Positions 1 through 5,996 of a DNA stretch of 7,922 bases are shown here, one piece after another. The notes beneath the pieces are model-generated. The model saw nothing but the letters and a program-made list of their open reading frames with translations. It was not told the origin of the DNA and did not search any database. Position 1 is the first letter of the stretch; each line of letters opens with the position of its first letter. The position numbers were made by a program, and so were the translations under genes. Source of the DNA: Patescibacteria group bacterium (GTDB lineage Bacteria > Patescibacteriota > UBA1384 > XYA2-FULL-43-10 > CAINNR01); the NCBI GenBank assembly GCA_028690755.1, contig JAQVAO010000024.1, forward strand, positions 1-7,922, in the 5' to 3' direction.

Positions 1-459
1 AGGTACTTCTACTAGTGCGGAAAGTATTTTTTTCTCGCTAAGGATATTTATTCCTCCAACTTTGTGATCTCCACTCATAACTTCTTCGCAAGCTTTGATT
101 ACCTCCTCTTCTGAAATATCGGTTGTAATGTCAGTTTCCTGTTTGGCTTCTTCTGCGGGCTCTTCGGATATTTGTCGCCTTAGGCTTTCAATTGTTTCGC
201 TGTCAGTAGGTTTAATTTCCTTCACAATATTTCCTTCATCAATCTCGGGGGCCAATCTCTCGATCTCCTGAGCGCCTGAGGGCTCTTGCTGCTGCTCTCG
301 CATTCTTGCACATCCAGTTCCCAGAGCAGCAACGATTAGCAAAGCGGTCGCCATTTTGTTCCTGGGCACAAAATCGGCAATTTTATATTTAAACTCTTCA
401 ACAATCTCTGACAGGGCAATTTTTTCTCTTTCAGGACCCGGAGATATTTTTTCTGGCAT
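1..459 (-). CDS. Unrecognised acidic protein with a central hydrophobic segment, 3' end cut by window edge
   Basis: An open frame of 153 codons runs from an ATG at 459 to the window edge with no stop, so the C-terminus is missing. I do not recognise a family. Residues 1-35 are charged and probably helical. A hydrophobic stretch at about residues 36-49 (MATALLIVAALGTG) is followed by C50, resembling a short membrane anchor or an atypical lipoprotein signal; the positions before the cysteine (LGTG) do not fit a normal lipobox well. The rest is rich in Glu, Lys and Gln and looks flexible. It is the third gene of the minus-strand envelope operon, starting 3 bases after the previous stop, with no Shine-Dalgarno site, so translation probably depends on coupling. 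The upstream stop TAG is in the same frame (TAG AAT ATG). An internal start at M36 would give a lipoprotein-like form with the basic residues R33 and K35 lost; I prefer the first ATG. An envelope location is inferred. Confidence 0.6.
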   Translation of the reverse strand, partial: MPEKISPGPEREKIALSEIVEEFKYKIADFVPRNKMATALLIVAALGTGCARMREQQQEPSGAQEIERLAPEIDEGNIVKEIKPTDSETIESLRRQISEEPAEEAKQETDITTDISEEEVIKACEEVMSGDHKVGGINILSEKKILSALVEVP

Positions 460-462
460 ATT

Positions 463-1473
463 CTAGTAAAAGTTAATAATCTGATTTTCTTTTTGGTTGA
501 AAATTAGCCATTTTAGCTCATCCGCAGTCAGTGATAGTGCTTTGATTTCACTTCGAGTGCCGATCGTTTTGTCGGCGTCAATGGCATCTGTAAAATATGT
601 GCCAATTTTTACATATTGCCCAGCTGAATAACGAAAGATTATCGACAGATCTTCCTCGATAACCTCTTCGTAAGCAGGATTCCTTTTATCGATCAAAACC
701 CCGATTGAAAAGATATTTTTATCAGCTATGACGTTAATTGTTTCGATATTACCTATTTCGATTATCTCATTTTCGGCCAGAGAAAAAGCTTTTTCGACTG
801 ACATTTCAAGAAGTACTGGGTCTTCTGGAGTATCCGGTTCTTCTGGATCATCGACTTCTTCATCTCCGTTATCGTCAATAATTGAGTCAAGATTTTCAGC
901 GATCTCTGTGGGCAAAATGTCCTTGATCTTGTTTAATAAGTCGTTGGAACTTTTTGATATCGTCTTAATCTTGTCGGAGTTTTCCTTAATCACGTTAATT
1001 TTTTCCTCATCGCTGAGTGCATCAATGGAGAGAGCAATTTTTTCGATCACTTTTATTGGCGCTTCTTGATCGGGCCCTGACATCTGCTCAAGCAACGAAA
1101 ACATTAATCCAATAATGTTCTTTTGGTATGAAATTTTCTTATTTGTATCGGTGATTTTTGCTAGCTCTCTTTGTGATTTGTTATAAAGATAATCGAAGGC
1201 CTCGACAATTTTATTAATTTCCTCTTTTTTTGAGACCTTTTTCAGCTCTAAAATTCTCTCATTCATAAATTTTATGTAGAGACCCATCCGAGATTTACTT
1301 CTGGATAAAACAAGGGCAAATTTTTCGTTAAAAATATCAATTTTATAAAATAAGTTGTTCGAAGAAATATTATTTTTATTGTCATATATTTGAACAGATA
1401 TCAAAAATATAATCGCAATTGTAATTAAAATGCCAGTAATTAGAAGTAAAATTTTTGTTTTATGTGATTTCAT
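463..1473 (-). CDS. Single-pass membrane protein, DUF5667-like
   Basis: This 336-residue protein has a basic N-terminus (MKSHKTK) and one transmembrane helix at about residues 8-28, so the remainder should lie outside the membrane. Residues 41-110 begin NLFYKIDIFNEKFALVLSRS and continue with a helical NERILELKKV segment. This matches the general pattern of DUF5667, an uncharacterised extracytoplasmic helical domain (LY..K...E, then a helical NER.LE.. segment). Residues 135-200 are further helices. Residues 200-220 are an acidic Asp/Glu/Pro linker (DDPEEPDTPEDP), and 221-336 is a probably beta-rich C-terminal part of unknown fold. Its start overlaps the stop of the M23 gene by one base (TAATG), typical of translational coupling, with a weak AGGA five bases before the ATG. 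It ends in TAG. The function is unknown; sharing an operon with an M23 peptidase suggests a cell-envelope role. The DUF5667 match is from memory of the family pattern and is only moderately sure. Confidence 0.75.
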   Translation of the reverse strand: MKSHKTKILLLITGILITIAIIFLISVQIYDNKNNISSNNLFYKIDIFNEKFALVLSRSKSRMGLYIKFMNERILELKKVSKKEEINKIVEAFDYLYNKSQRELAKITDTNKKISYQKNIIGLMFSLLEQMSGPDQEAPIKVIEKIALSIDALSDEEKINVIKENSDKIKTISKSSNDLLNKIKDILPTEIAENLDSIIDDNGDEEVDDPEEPDTPEDPVLLEMSVEKAFSLAENEIIEIGNIETINVIADKNIFSIGVLIDKRNPAYEEVIEEDLSIIFRYSAGQYVKIGTYFTDAIDADKTIGTRSEIKALSLTADELKWLIFNQKENQIINFY

Positions 1474-2960
1474 TAATATCCTATCTCCCAGCCTCTATTA
1501 GTGACACATGAACCCTGGAGGCTTTCTCTTCTTTTGTCTGTTGTTCCACCCTTATTAAAACAAGCGCTCTGTTTTTCTTGGGTATAGCCCTGAAACCAGT
1601 ACCAAGGGTCATATGGTGTGTCATCTTTCATAATCATAAAATGCAAGTGCGAATCTTTGGTTCCAGTCGTGTCAGCTCGGGCAATTTTTTGTCCGCCAGT
1701 AACATAATCACCGGGGTTGGCATCGTAGTCTAGTAGATGGCAATATCGGCTTTGCATATTGCCACAGTGTTTGATTGTCAGACACTTTCCATAACCTTTA
1801 TAAAAGCCTGTTGATTCAACAATTCCATCAGCGATCGCTCTGACTGTAGCACCGTGAGGGGCTCTTAAATCAATACCGTCATGACAGCCGATTCCTATCG
1901 TCCGATAGCCGTAATCACAGGTAATTGTTTTACTGTCTGTTGGGTCAGATGTGATAGCCAATTGCGAACCACTATTTTTTATTTTTTCAAGCCCCGAATA
2001 GCTAATTGTCGGTCCTTCGAGAGGTAACAGAATGTCCGGATTGATATTTTGCCAATTCTGTAGTGTTTGAGTGTCAGTCTCACCAAACTGAAAAGTTACC
2101 ATGAAGCCGTTAAGCCAAACACCGTATCGTTGCATCGGTGTTAAATTGCCAAAATTAACCGAGAAATCTAAGTTACCGGTAAAATCGCCGGTATTGGTAT
2201 CAAGTGTAATTTTTTTGCTGTCTAGCACACCAGTTATTGTTGGTCTGGAGTAACTTTGTGACCAAGAATCATCTGCAACGGCAAAAGCTGATAATATAAC
2301 ATCGATTTTCTGACCCATGCCTCCAGGCTCGTCTGGTCCCATGTTCCAAACTGGAAAGAACTGTTTAATATTTAGAGTAAAAGTTGCACTTGTTGGAGCC
2401 TGCGGCTGTGTAATTTGATCGGCGCTAACCCTGTTCCTGAGAAAATGAGTGTCCCACTGTGATAAATGAAAATTTCCGTAATAACCGTTATTTTCATTGG
2501 TGTACACGCTGCCAAAATAGGCGCTGTGCATCGCCTGGGTGGTCTTGTTGGTCCTAAGAAGTGCACTGGAGTTATCAACTCCTGGCATGGGTTCATTATT
2601 ATTTAAAACGACGCTACCGTTATCTACTGCATTATAATCGCCGTTACCGCCGGCAATTACTTTGTAGGGACAGGAACAGAAAGGTTTGTTGACAGTGATT
2701 TGGAAAAGTCCCTCTGAGTCTGCAGTTGTTGAGTACTTTTTGACCTTGCAAATATCGCTGTCGGTAACCAAAAGAACTTCAGCACCAGCTGCTGGTGGCC
2801 CATATTGAGAATTTCCCAAATATACTTTTCCTCGGTAGATTATTGAGTCTGCGTTTGTGTCTGCCTGATTTTTGTAGCTAAAAAGAAGATAAAAAGATGT
2901 TGCAACAATTAGCAATAGTGCAAAAACAGTCAATAGTAGTTTTGTGCTCTTTCTCTCCAT
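1473..2960 (-). CDS. Membrane-anchored M23-family (LytM-like) peptidase
   Basis: This 495-residue protein likely cuts peptide cross-links in peptidoglycan outside the cytoplasmic membrane. An uncleaved signal anchor spans about residues 7-28. Residues 41-120 look like a carboxypeptidase-regulatory/Cna-B type beta-sandwich (GPPAAGAEVLLV, then TTADSEGLFQITV). Residues 190-320 form a second beta-rich region of no family I recognise. The M23 domain covers about 345-455 and carries the full zinc and catalytic set: H360 and D364 (HDGID), H408 (YCHL), and H438 and H440 (HLH), so it should be active. Ten cysteines, including C393, C399, C407, C467 and C485, could form disulfides in an exported protein. 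It is the first gene of the minus-strand operon, divergent from valS. Its ATG lies about three bases from the predicted transcription start and has no Shine-Dalgarno site, suggesting a leaderless mRNA. The exact cut site (endopeptidase or amidase-like) cannot be read from the sequence. Confidence 0.92.
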   Translation of the reverse strand: MERKSTKLLLTVFALLLIVATSFYLLFSYKNQADTNADSIIYRGKVYLGNSQYGPPAAGAEVLLVTDSDICKVKKYSTTADSEGLFQITVNKPFCSCPYKVIAGGNGDYNAVDNGSVVLNNNEPMPGVDNSSALLRTNKTTQAMHSAYFGSVYTNENNGYYGNFHLSQWDTHFLRNRVSADQITQPQAPTSATFTLNIKQFFPVWNMGPDEPGGMGQKIDVILSAFAVADDSWSQSYSRPTITGVLDSKKITLDTNTGDFTGNLDFSVNFGNLTPMQRYGVWLNGFMVTFQFGETDTQTLQNWQNINPDILLPLEGPTISYSGLEKIKNSGSQLAITSDPTDSKTITCDYGYRTIGIGCHDGIDLRAPHGATVRAIADGIVESTGFYKGYGKCLTIKHCGNMQSRYCHLLDYDANPGDYVTGGQKIARADTTGTKDSHLHFMIMKDDTPYDPWYWFQGYTQEKQSACFNKGGTTDKRRESLQGSCVTNRGWEIGY

Positions 2961-2969
2961 TTAATTAAA

Positions 2970-2999
2970 ATTATAGCACTATGGTTTTTAAAAAAACAA
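2970..2999 (-). promoter_or_regulatory. Promoter of the M23 operon (extended -10, leaderless)
   Basis: On the minus strand a consensus TATAAT (2970-2975) is preceded by TGC, giving an extended -10 box. A weak -35 candidate, TTGTTT (2994-2999), lies 18 bases further upstream. The expected transcription start, about 7 bases past the -10, falls at about 2962-2964, and the start codon begins at 2960. The transcript would therefore have almost no leader, which agrees with the lack of a Shine-Dalgarno site. Confidence 0.65.
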
Positions 3000-3017
3000 T
3001 CAATTTTCCACTGTGAT

Positions 3018-3032
3018 AAGGTAGATTACCTT
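3018..3032. repeat. Short perfect inverted repeat, possible operator before valS
   Basis: AAGGTA-GAT-TACCTT is a perfect 6-base inverted repeat with a 3-base centre. It overlaps the place where a -35 box of the valS promoter would sit and lies between the two divergent promoters. A dimeric regulator could bind here, but a repeat of this size can also occur by chance. Confidence 0.4.
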
Positions 3033-3041
3033 CAAAAATTA

Positions 3042-3050
3042 TGTTAATCT
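3042..3050 (+). promoter_or_regulatory. valS promoter (extended -10, leaderless)
   Basis: TGT followed by TAATCT (3045-3050) forms an extended -10 box ending 7 bases before the valS ATG at 3058. The transcription start would fall on or one base before the A of the ATG, so the mRNA should be leaderless. No good -35 box is visible. An in-frame TAA directly before the ATG excludes a longer protein, and there is no Shine-Dalgarno site. Confidence 0.6.
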
Positions 3051-3057
3051 TGGGTAA

Positions 3058-5220
3058 ATGAATAAGACATTTTCTAAAACCTGGCAGCACTCAGAAATTG
3101 AGAGCGAGCTTTATCAGAAATGGGAATCAGCTGGCTATTTTAAGCCGGAGATAAATTTTGATGGCAAACCTTTTGTTATTGCTATTCCACCACCGAATGT
3201 AACTGGAAAACTTCATATTGGTCACGCAATGTTTGCTACTCTCGAGGATTTGATGATTCGGTATCACCGTCTTTTGGGTGATGCCGCGCTTTGGATTCCT
3301 GGTACTGATCACGCCGGTATTGCGACTCAAACAGTGGTAGATAAGGCATTGCAGAAAAAAGGAATTCGCAAAAATGAGATCGGTCGGGAGAAATTTGTTC
3401 AAGAAGTTTGGGAGTGGAAAGATGAATATGGCGGAAAAATTACCGAGCAGCTTCGAGCTTTGGGTGCTTCCTGTGATTGGAACCGAGAGCGGTTTACTCT
3501 TGATGGGGGGTTGTCTAATGCGGTTCGCGAAGCTTTTACTCATCTTTATAACAAAGATCTGATCTATCGTGGTGAATATATAGTTAATTGGTGCCCGAAA
3601 TGTGGCACAGCGATTGCAGATGATGAAGTCGAACATCAGGAGCAAAAAGCAAAATTGTATTATTTCAAATATGACAAAAATTTTCCGATAACCATCGCTA
3701 CCACCAGGCCGGAAACTAAGCTTGGGGACACGGCAGTCGCTGTCAACCCAGGTGATGACCGCTACAGGGAGCTTGTAGGTAAGGAATTTGATATCGAAAT
3801 TGATGGTGTGAAAAGAAAGATAAAAATAATTGCTAATCGAGCAATTGATAGTAAATTTGGCACTGGCGCTGTCGGAGTTACCCCGAGCCATTCGATGATT
3901 GACTGGAAGATGGCTGAAGATCACGGCTTAGAAAAAATTAAAGTGATAGATGAGCATGGTCGAATGGCTGAAAGTGTCGGCGAGTATGCTGGAATGAAGG
4001 TTTTGGAGGCGCGAGAAAAATTAGTTAAATTTTTGAAAAAAGAGGATCTTTTAGAAAAAGTCCAGGAGATTGATAACAATCTTTCTGTTTGCTATCGCTG
4101 TGGTGGGGCGATTGAACCTCTACCAAGTCTTCAGTGGTTTGTAAAGATGAAACCATTAGCGGAAAAAGCCAAAGAGGCGGTAAAGTCCGGCGAGATCAAA
4201 ATTATACCCAAGAGATTTGAAAAAGTCTATTTTCATTGGCTAGATAACATTCGTGATTGGTGTATATCCCGTCAACTTTGGTGGGGGCATCGAATTCCGG
4301 TTTGGTATAAAGGTGAGGAAATACATGTTGGTAAAGAGGCACCTTCTGGTGAAGGCTGGAAACAGGACGAAGACGTCTTGGACACCTGGTTTTCATCTGC
4401 TCTCTGGCCGTTCAGTACATTAGGATGGCCTGATGAAAAAGCAGCTGATTATAAAAAATTTTATCCAACGACAGTTATGGAGACTGGTTACGATATTCTC
4501 TTTTTTTGGGTGGCGAGAATGATAATGATGGGGCTAGAACTGACCGGTGAAGCTCCATTTGAAACCGTCTATCTTCATGGTTTAGTTCGCGATGAACAAA
4601 ATAGAAAAATGTCCAAGTCGCTTGGCAATGTTTTGGATCCGCTCGATATTATTGCCAAATATGGCACTGATGCATTGCGCATCGGTCTCGTTGTCGGTTC
4701 AACCCCGGGGCAAGATATTGCTGTGGGCGAGAGTAAAATTAAAGGTTTTAGAAATTTTACCAACAAGATTTGGAATGCTTCGCGTTTTGTTTCACTGCGG
4801 GTCACCGGTGGCGATTTGCAGTCTGGTGAATTAGGTGAGTCAAAAATTGGAGATCTCAAAATTGATGAGAAATTGTTAACTGATGCTGACAAAAAAATTA
4901 TTGAAGAGCATAAAGAAACGGTAAAATCAGTGACAGAAAATATTAACAAGTTTAAATTTTCCTTTGCCGGTGAAAAATTGTATGAATATTTCTGGCATAG
5001 TTTTTGTGACCGCTACATTGAGGAGTCCAAAGAACAACTTGAGGCTGACAATTTGGAACTGGCTGCGAATACAAAGAAAATTTTAATCAAAATTCTTTCG
5101 GAGACCTTGGTGATGCTTCACCCCTACGCCCCTTTTGTGACCGAAGCTGTTTGGCAAGAGCTTAAAGTCTTTACTCCGGAACTTTCGGAGTCAATAATTA
5201 TTTCTCGCTGGCCAGAATAG
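3058..5220 (+). CDS. valS: Valyl-tRNA synthetase, short form
   Basis: This cytoplasmic class Ia synthetase charges tRNA-Val with valine using ATP. Visible parts, in order: HIGH motif at 53-56 (in PPNVTGKLHIGH); first zinc pair C179/C182 (CPKCG); CP1 editing domain with TTRPET at 215-220 and GTGAVGVTPSH at 268-278; second zinc pair C345/C348 (CYRCG); CISRQLWWGH at 402-411; DVLDTWFSSALWPF at 439-452; KMSKS at 517-521; and a helical anticodon-binding domain to the end. At 720 residues it is clearly shorter than common bacterial ValRS (roughly 860-950). It stops at a TRP-PRO-type end of the anticodon domain (ISRWPE) and lacks the C-terminal extension and coiled-coil arm. The region before DVLDTWFSS also lacks the usual CxxCG knuckle. 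After the TAG the frame reads only 15 unrelated codons to a TAA, so this is not a simple readthrough or frameshift case. The identity is certain; how widespread the short form is in relatives is from memory. Confidence 0.97.
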   Translation: MNKTFSKTWQHSEIESELYQKWESAGYFKPEINFDGKPFVIAIPPPNVTGKLHIGHAMFATLEDLMIRYHRLLGDAALWIPGTDHAGIATQTVVDKALQKKGIRKNEIGREKFVQEVWEWKDEYGGKITEQLRALGASCDWNRERFTLDGGLSNAVREAFTHLYNKDLIYRGEYIVNWCPKCGTAIADDEVEHQEQKAKLYYFKYDKNFPITIATTRPETKLGDTAVAVNPGDDRYRELVGKEFDIEIDGVKRKIKIIANRAIDSKFGTGAVGVTPSHSMIDWKMAEDHGLEKIKVIDEHGRMAESVGEYAGMKVLEAREKLVKFLKKEDLLEKVQEIDNNLSVCYRCGGAIEPLPSLQWFVKMKPLAEKAKEAVKSGEIKIIPKRFEKVYFHWLDNIRDWCISRQLWWGHRIPVWYKGEEIHVGKEAPSGEGWKQDEDVLDTWFSSALWPFSTLGWPDEKAADYKKFYPTTVMETGYDILFFWVARMIMMGLELTGEAPFETVYLHGLVRDEQNRKMSKSLGNVLDPLDIIAKYGTDALRIGLVVGSTPGQDIAVGESKIKGFRNFTNKIWNASRFVSLRVTGGDLQSGELGESKIGDLKIDEKLLTDADKKIIEEHKETVKSVTENINKFKFSFAGEKLYEYFWHSFCDRYIEESKEQLEADNLELAANTKKILIKILSETLVMLHPYAPFVTEAVWQELKVFTPELSESIIISRWPE

Positions 5221-5237
5221 GCGTATGAAAATGAAAA

Positions 5238-5258
5238 GTCCCGACATGGTGTCGGGAC
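5238..5258 (-). terminator. Hairpin terminator for the receiver-like gene
   Basis: A 9-base perfect stem (GTCCCGACA / TGTCGGGAC) encloses a 3-base loop. On the minus strand it is followed by a T-rich run (TTTTCATTTTC), as expected for a Rho-independent terminator of the gene ending at 5265. On the plus strand no T-tract follows, so it would serve valS only poorly, if at all. Confidence 0.65.
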
Positions 5259-5264
5259 GAAGCA

Positions 5265-5630
5265 CTAATCTGTGGCGAACCCCGGCAAGGGTCCGTTGCT
5301 AATGCCGCTTATCAAATTGACAGCGGTCACCGGAAGCATCCGGGGGCAGCTCTTGGTCATGATGACGGCCTTCCCCGGCCACTCCGGCGGCATGTAAGCC
5401 AGGAGCTCGAGGGCGTGAACGTCTCCGATGACCTCGTCCAAGAAGACAATGCCGTCGTATCGTGCAAGTCGATTCTTCATCTCCTGTTGTGAACGACTGT
5501 CACCTCGGAGATTGTTCGGTACCAAGCCGAAGGTCTTGGTGGCGAGGTATCCAAGTCCTTCGAGCATCTGAGCAATGTCGTTTGGCTGATGTTTTGTGAA
5601 CACCAGCAGTTTTTGCGATGTCTGGGGCAT
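5265..5630 (-). CDS. GC-rich small protein, degenerate receiver (CheY-like) domain candidate
   Basis: This 121-residue soluble protein has no family I can name with certainty. Its alternating strand/helix pattern resembles a response-regulator receiver: strand 1 KLLVF (7-11), helix DIAQMLEGLGY (18-28), strand 3 with D59GIVFLD65 and following ALELL, strand 4 AVIMTKS (88-94). D65 sits where the phospho-acceptor Asp lies and T92 where the conserved Thr/Ser lies. The acidic pair at the end of strand 1 is replaced by T12/K13, so ordinary magnesium-dependent phosphorylation is doubtful. No DNA-binding domain follows. The gene is far richer in GC than its neighbours (41 of 60 bases at 5341-5400, against 22 of 60 at the start of valS), suggesting foreign origin or different codon selection. 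It has its own promoter, a strong GGAGGT ribosome site and a terminator, and is divergent from the cysteine-rich gene. The receiver interpretation is inference from pattern; the reading frame is well supported. Confidence 0.75.
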   Translation of the reverse strand: MPQTSQKLLVFTKHQPNDIAQMLEGLGYLATKTFGLVPNNLRGDSRSQQEMKNRLARYDGIVFLDEVIGDVHALELLAYMPPEWPGKAVIMTKSCPRMLPVTAVNLISGISNGPLPGFATD

Positions 5631-5637
5631 AAATCTG

Positions 5638-5643
5638 ACCTCC
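5638..5643 (-). promoter_or_regulatory. Ribosome binding site of the receiver-like gene
   Basis: GGAGGT lies 7 bases before the ATG at 5630. It fixes this start and contrasts with the Shine-Dalgarno-free M23, valS and dedA genes. Confidence 0.85.
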
Positions 5644-5664
5644 GTGAATTTGAGCGACTCAAGT

Positions 5665-5694
5665 ATTTTAAGCTAAAATAGCCAATTTTGTCAA
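5665..5694 (-). promoter_or_regulatory. Promoter of the receiver-like gene
   Basis: On the minus strand TTGACA (5689-5694), an 18-base spacer and TAAAAT (5665-5670) form a near-consensus sigma-70-type promoter. The expected start near 5658 gives a leader of roughly 28 bases containing the GGAGGT site. Confidence 0.75.
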
Positions 5695-5714
5695 TACTAA
5701 ATAGGATTTATTTG

Positions 5715-5743
5715 TTGACAAGTAAGCCGGGAAAAGTTAAGAT
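5715..5743 (+). promoter_or_regulatory. Promoter of the cysteine-rich gene
   Basis: TTGACA (5715-5720), a 17-base spacer and TAAGAT (5738-5743) form a good sigma-70-type promoter. The predicted start near 5750 leaves a leader of about 24 bases. Its -35 box and that of the opposite promoter (5689-5694) are a perfect inverted pair, 20 bases apart. Confidence 0.75.
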
Positions 5744-5763
5744 TTTATCGATAAATTAATATT

Positions 5764-5769
5764 GGAGGT
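5764..5769 (+). promoter_or_regulatory. Ribosome binding site of the cysteine-rich gene
   Basis: GGAGGT ends 4 bases before the ATG at 5774. It supports translation of this short frame. The same eight bases, GGAGGTCA, occur at the ribosome site of the divergent receiver-like gene. Confidence 0.8.
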
Positions 5770-5773
5770 CAAC

Positions 5774-5935
5774 ATGGGAGATAATTGTTGCGGTTGCGAT
5801 TTTCGCGACGATTGTGACAAGTCAGAGGAAAAGAAGGAGCCAACTGAAGAGTGCGTTTGTGAAAAGTGTGGCTGTGACCCTTGTGAATGCGAAGATGCAG
5901 ATGACAGAAAGGGCGAGGACAAAGAGGAAAAGTAG
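5774..5935 (+). CDS. 53-residue cysteine-rich, metallothionein-like protein
   Basis: The frame encodes a very small acidic protein with ten cysteines: C5, C6, C8, C14, C27, C29, C32, C34, C37 and C39. The core (CVCEKCGCDPCEC) follows a regular CxCxxCxCxxCxC pattern, and the N-terminus has a CCGC cluster. The tail (residues 40-53) is almost entirely charged. There are no His residues and no membrane segment or signal peptide, so it should stay in the cytoplasm. Such Cys density and spacing is known from metallothioneins, which bind Zn, Cd or Cu in thiolate clusters; metal binding here is inferred, and I cannot assign it to a described family. The gene is real by several independent signs: consensus-like promoter, GGAGGT site, stop TAG, and a strong terminator 14 bases after the stop, making it a one-gene transcript. 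It is divergent from the receiver-like gene. An alternative is a small zinc-cluster regulator or redox buffer. Confidence 0.85.
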   Translation: MGDNCCGCDFRDDCDKSEEKKEPTEECVCEKCGCDPCECEDADDRKGEDKEEK

Positions 5936-5949
5936 TTTCGAAATATTAC

Positions 5950-5979
5950 AAAAATCCCTGGAAGAAATCAGGGATTTTT
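5950..5979 (+). terminator. Rho-independent terminator of the cysteine-rich gene
   Basis: An 11-base perfect inverted repeat (AAAAATCCCTG / CAGGGATTTTT) encloses an 8-base loop, with the second arm ending in five T's followed by GTTATTATT. It lies 14 bases after the stop and 17 bases before dedA. Confidence 0.9.
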
Positions 5980-5987
5980 GTTATTAT
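5979..5987 (+). promoter_or_regulatory. Candidate dedA promoter (extended -10, near-leaderless)
   Basis: TGT-TATTAT (TATTAT at 5982-5987) is an extended -10 box that begins inside the T-tract of the preceding terminator and ends 9 bases before the dedA ATG. The predicted start at about 5994 would leave a leader of about 3 bases. No convincing -35 box and no Shine-Dalgarno site are seen. Confidence 0.45.
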
Positions 5988-5996
5988 TAACTGGCA

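Noticed and set aside
728..1069. Serine-rich plus-strand open frame of 113 codons
   Set aside because: It is the mirror of the acidic linker and helices of the DUF5667-like gene and has no ribosome site.
3127..3924. Long 265-codon open frame antisense to valS
   Set aside because: It lies wholly inside the well-supported valS gene, has no recognisable domain, and its translation is typical of a shadow frame.
5218..5268. Stop codon reassignment (TAG read as an amino acid)
   Set aside because: Reading through TAG would extend valS by only a few unrelated residues and the cysteine-rich gene straight through its terminator, so TAG behaves as a true stop. No gene here ends in TGA, but seven genes are too few to infer TGA recoding, and all frames are intact under the standard code.
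5737..5922. Minus-strand frame of 61 codons opposite the cysteine-rich gene
   Set aside because: It lies antisense to the promoter-, ribosome-site- and terminator-supported cysteine-rich frame, whose regular cysteine spacing is unlikely by chance.
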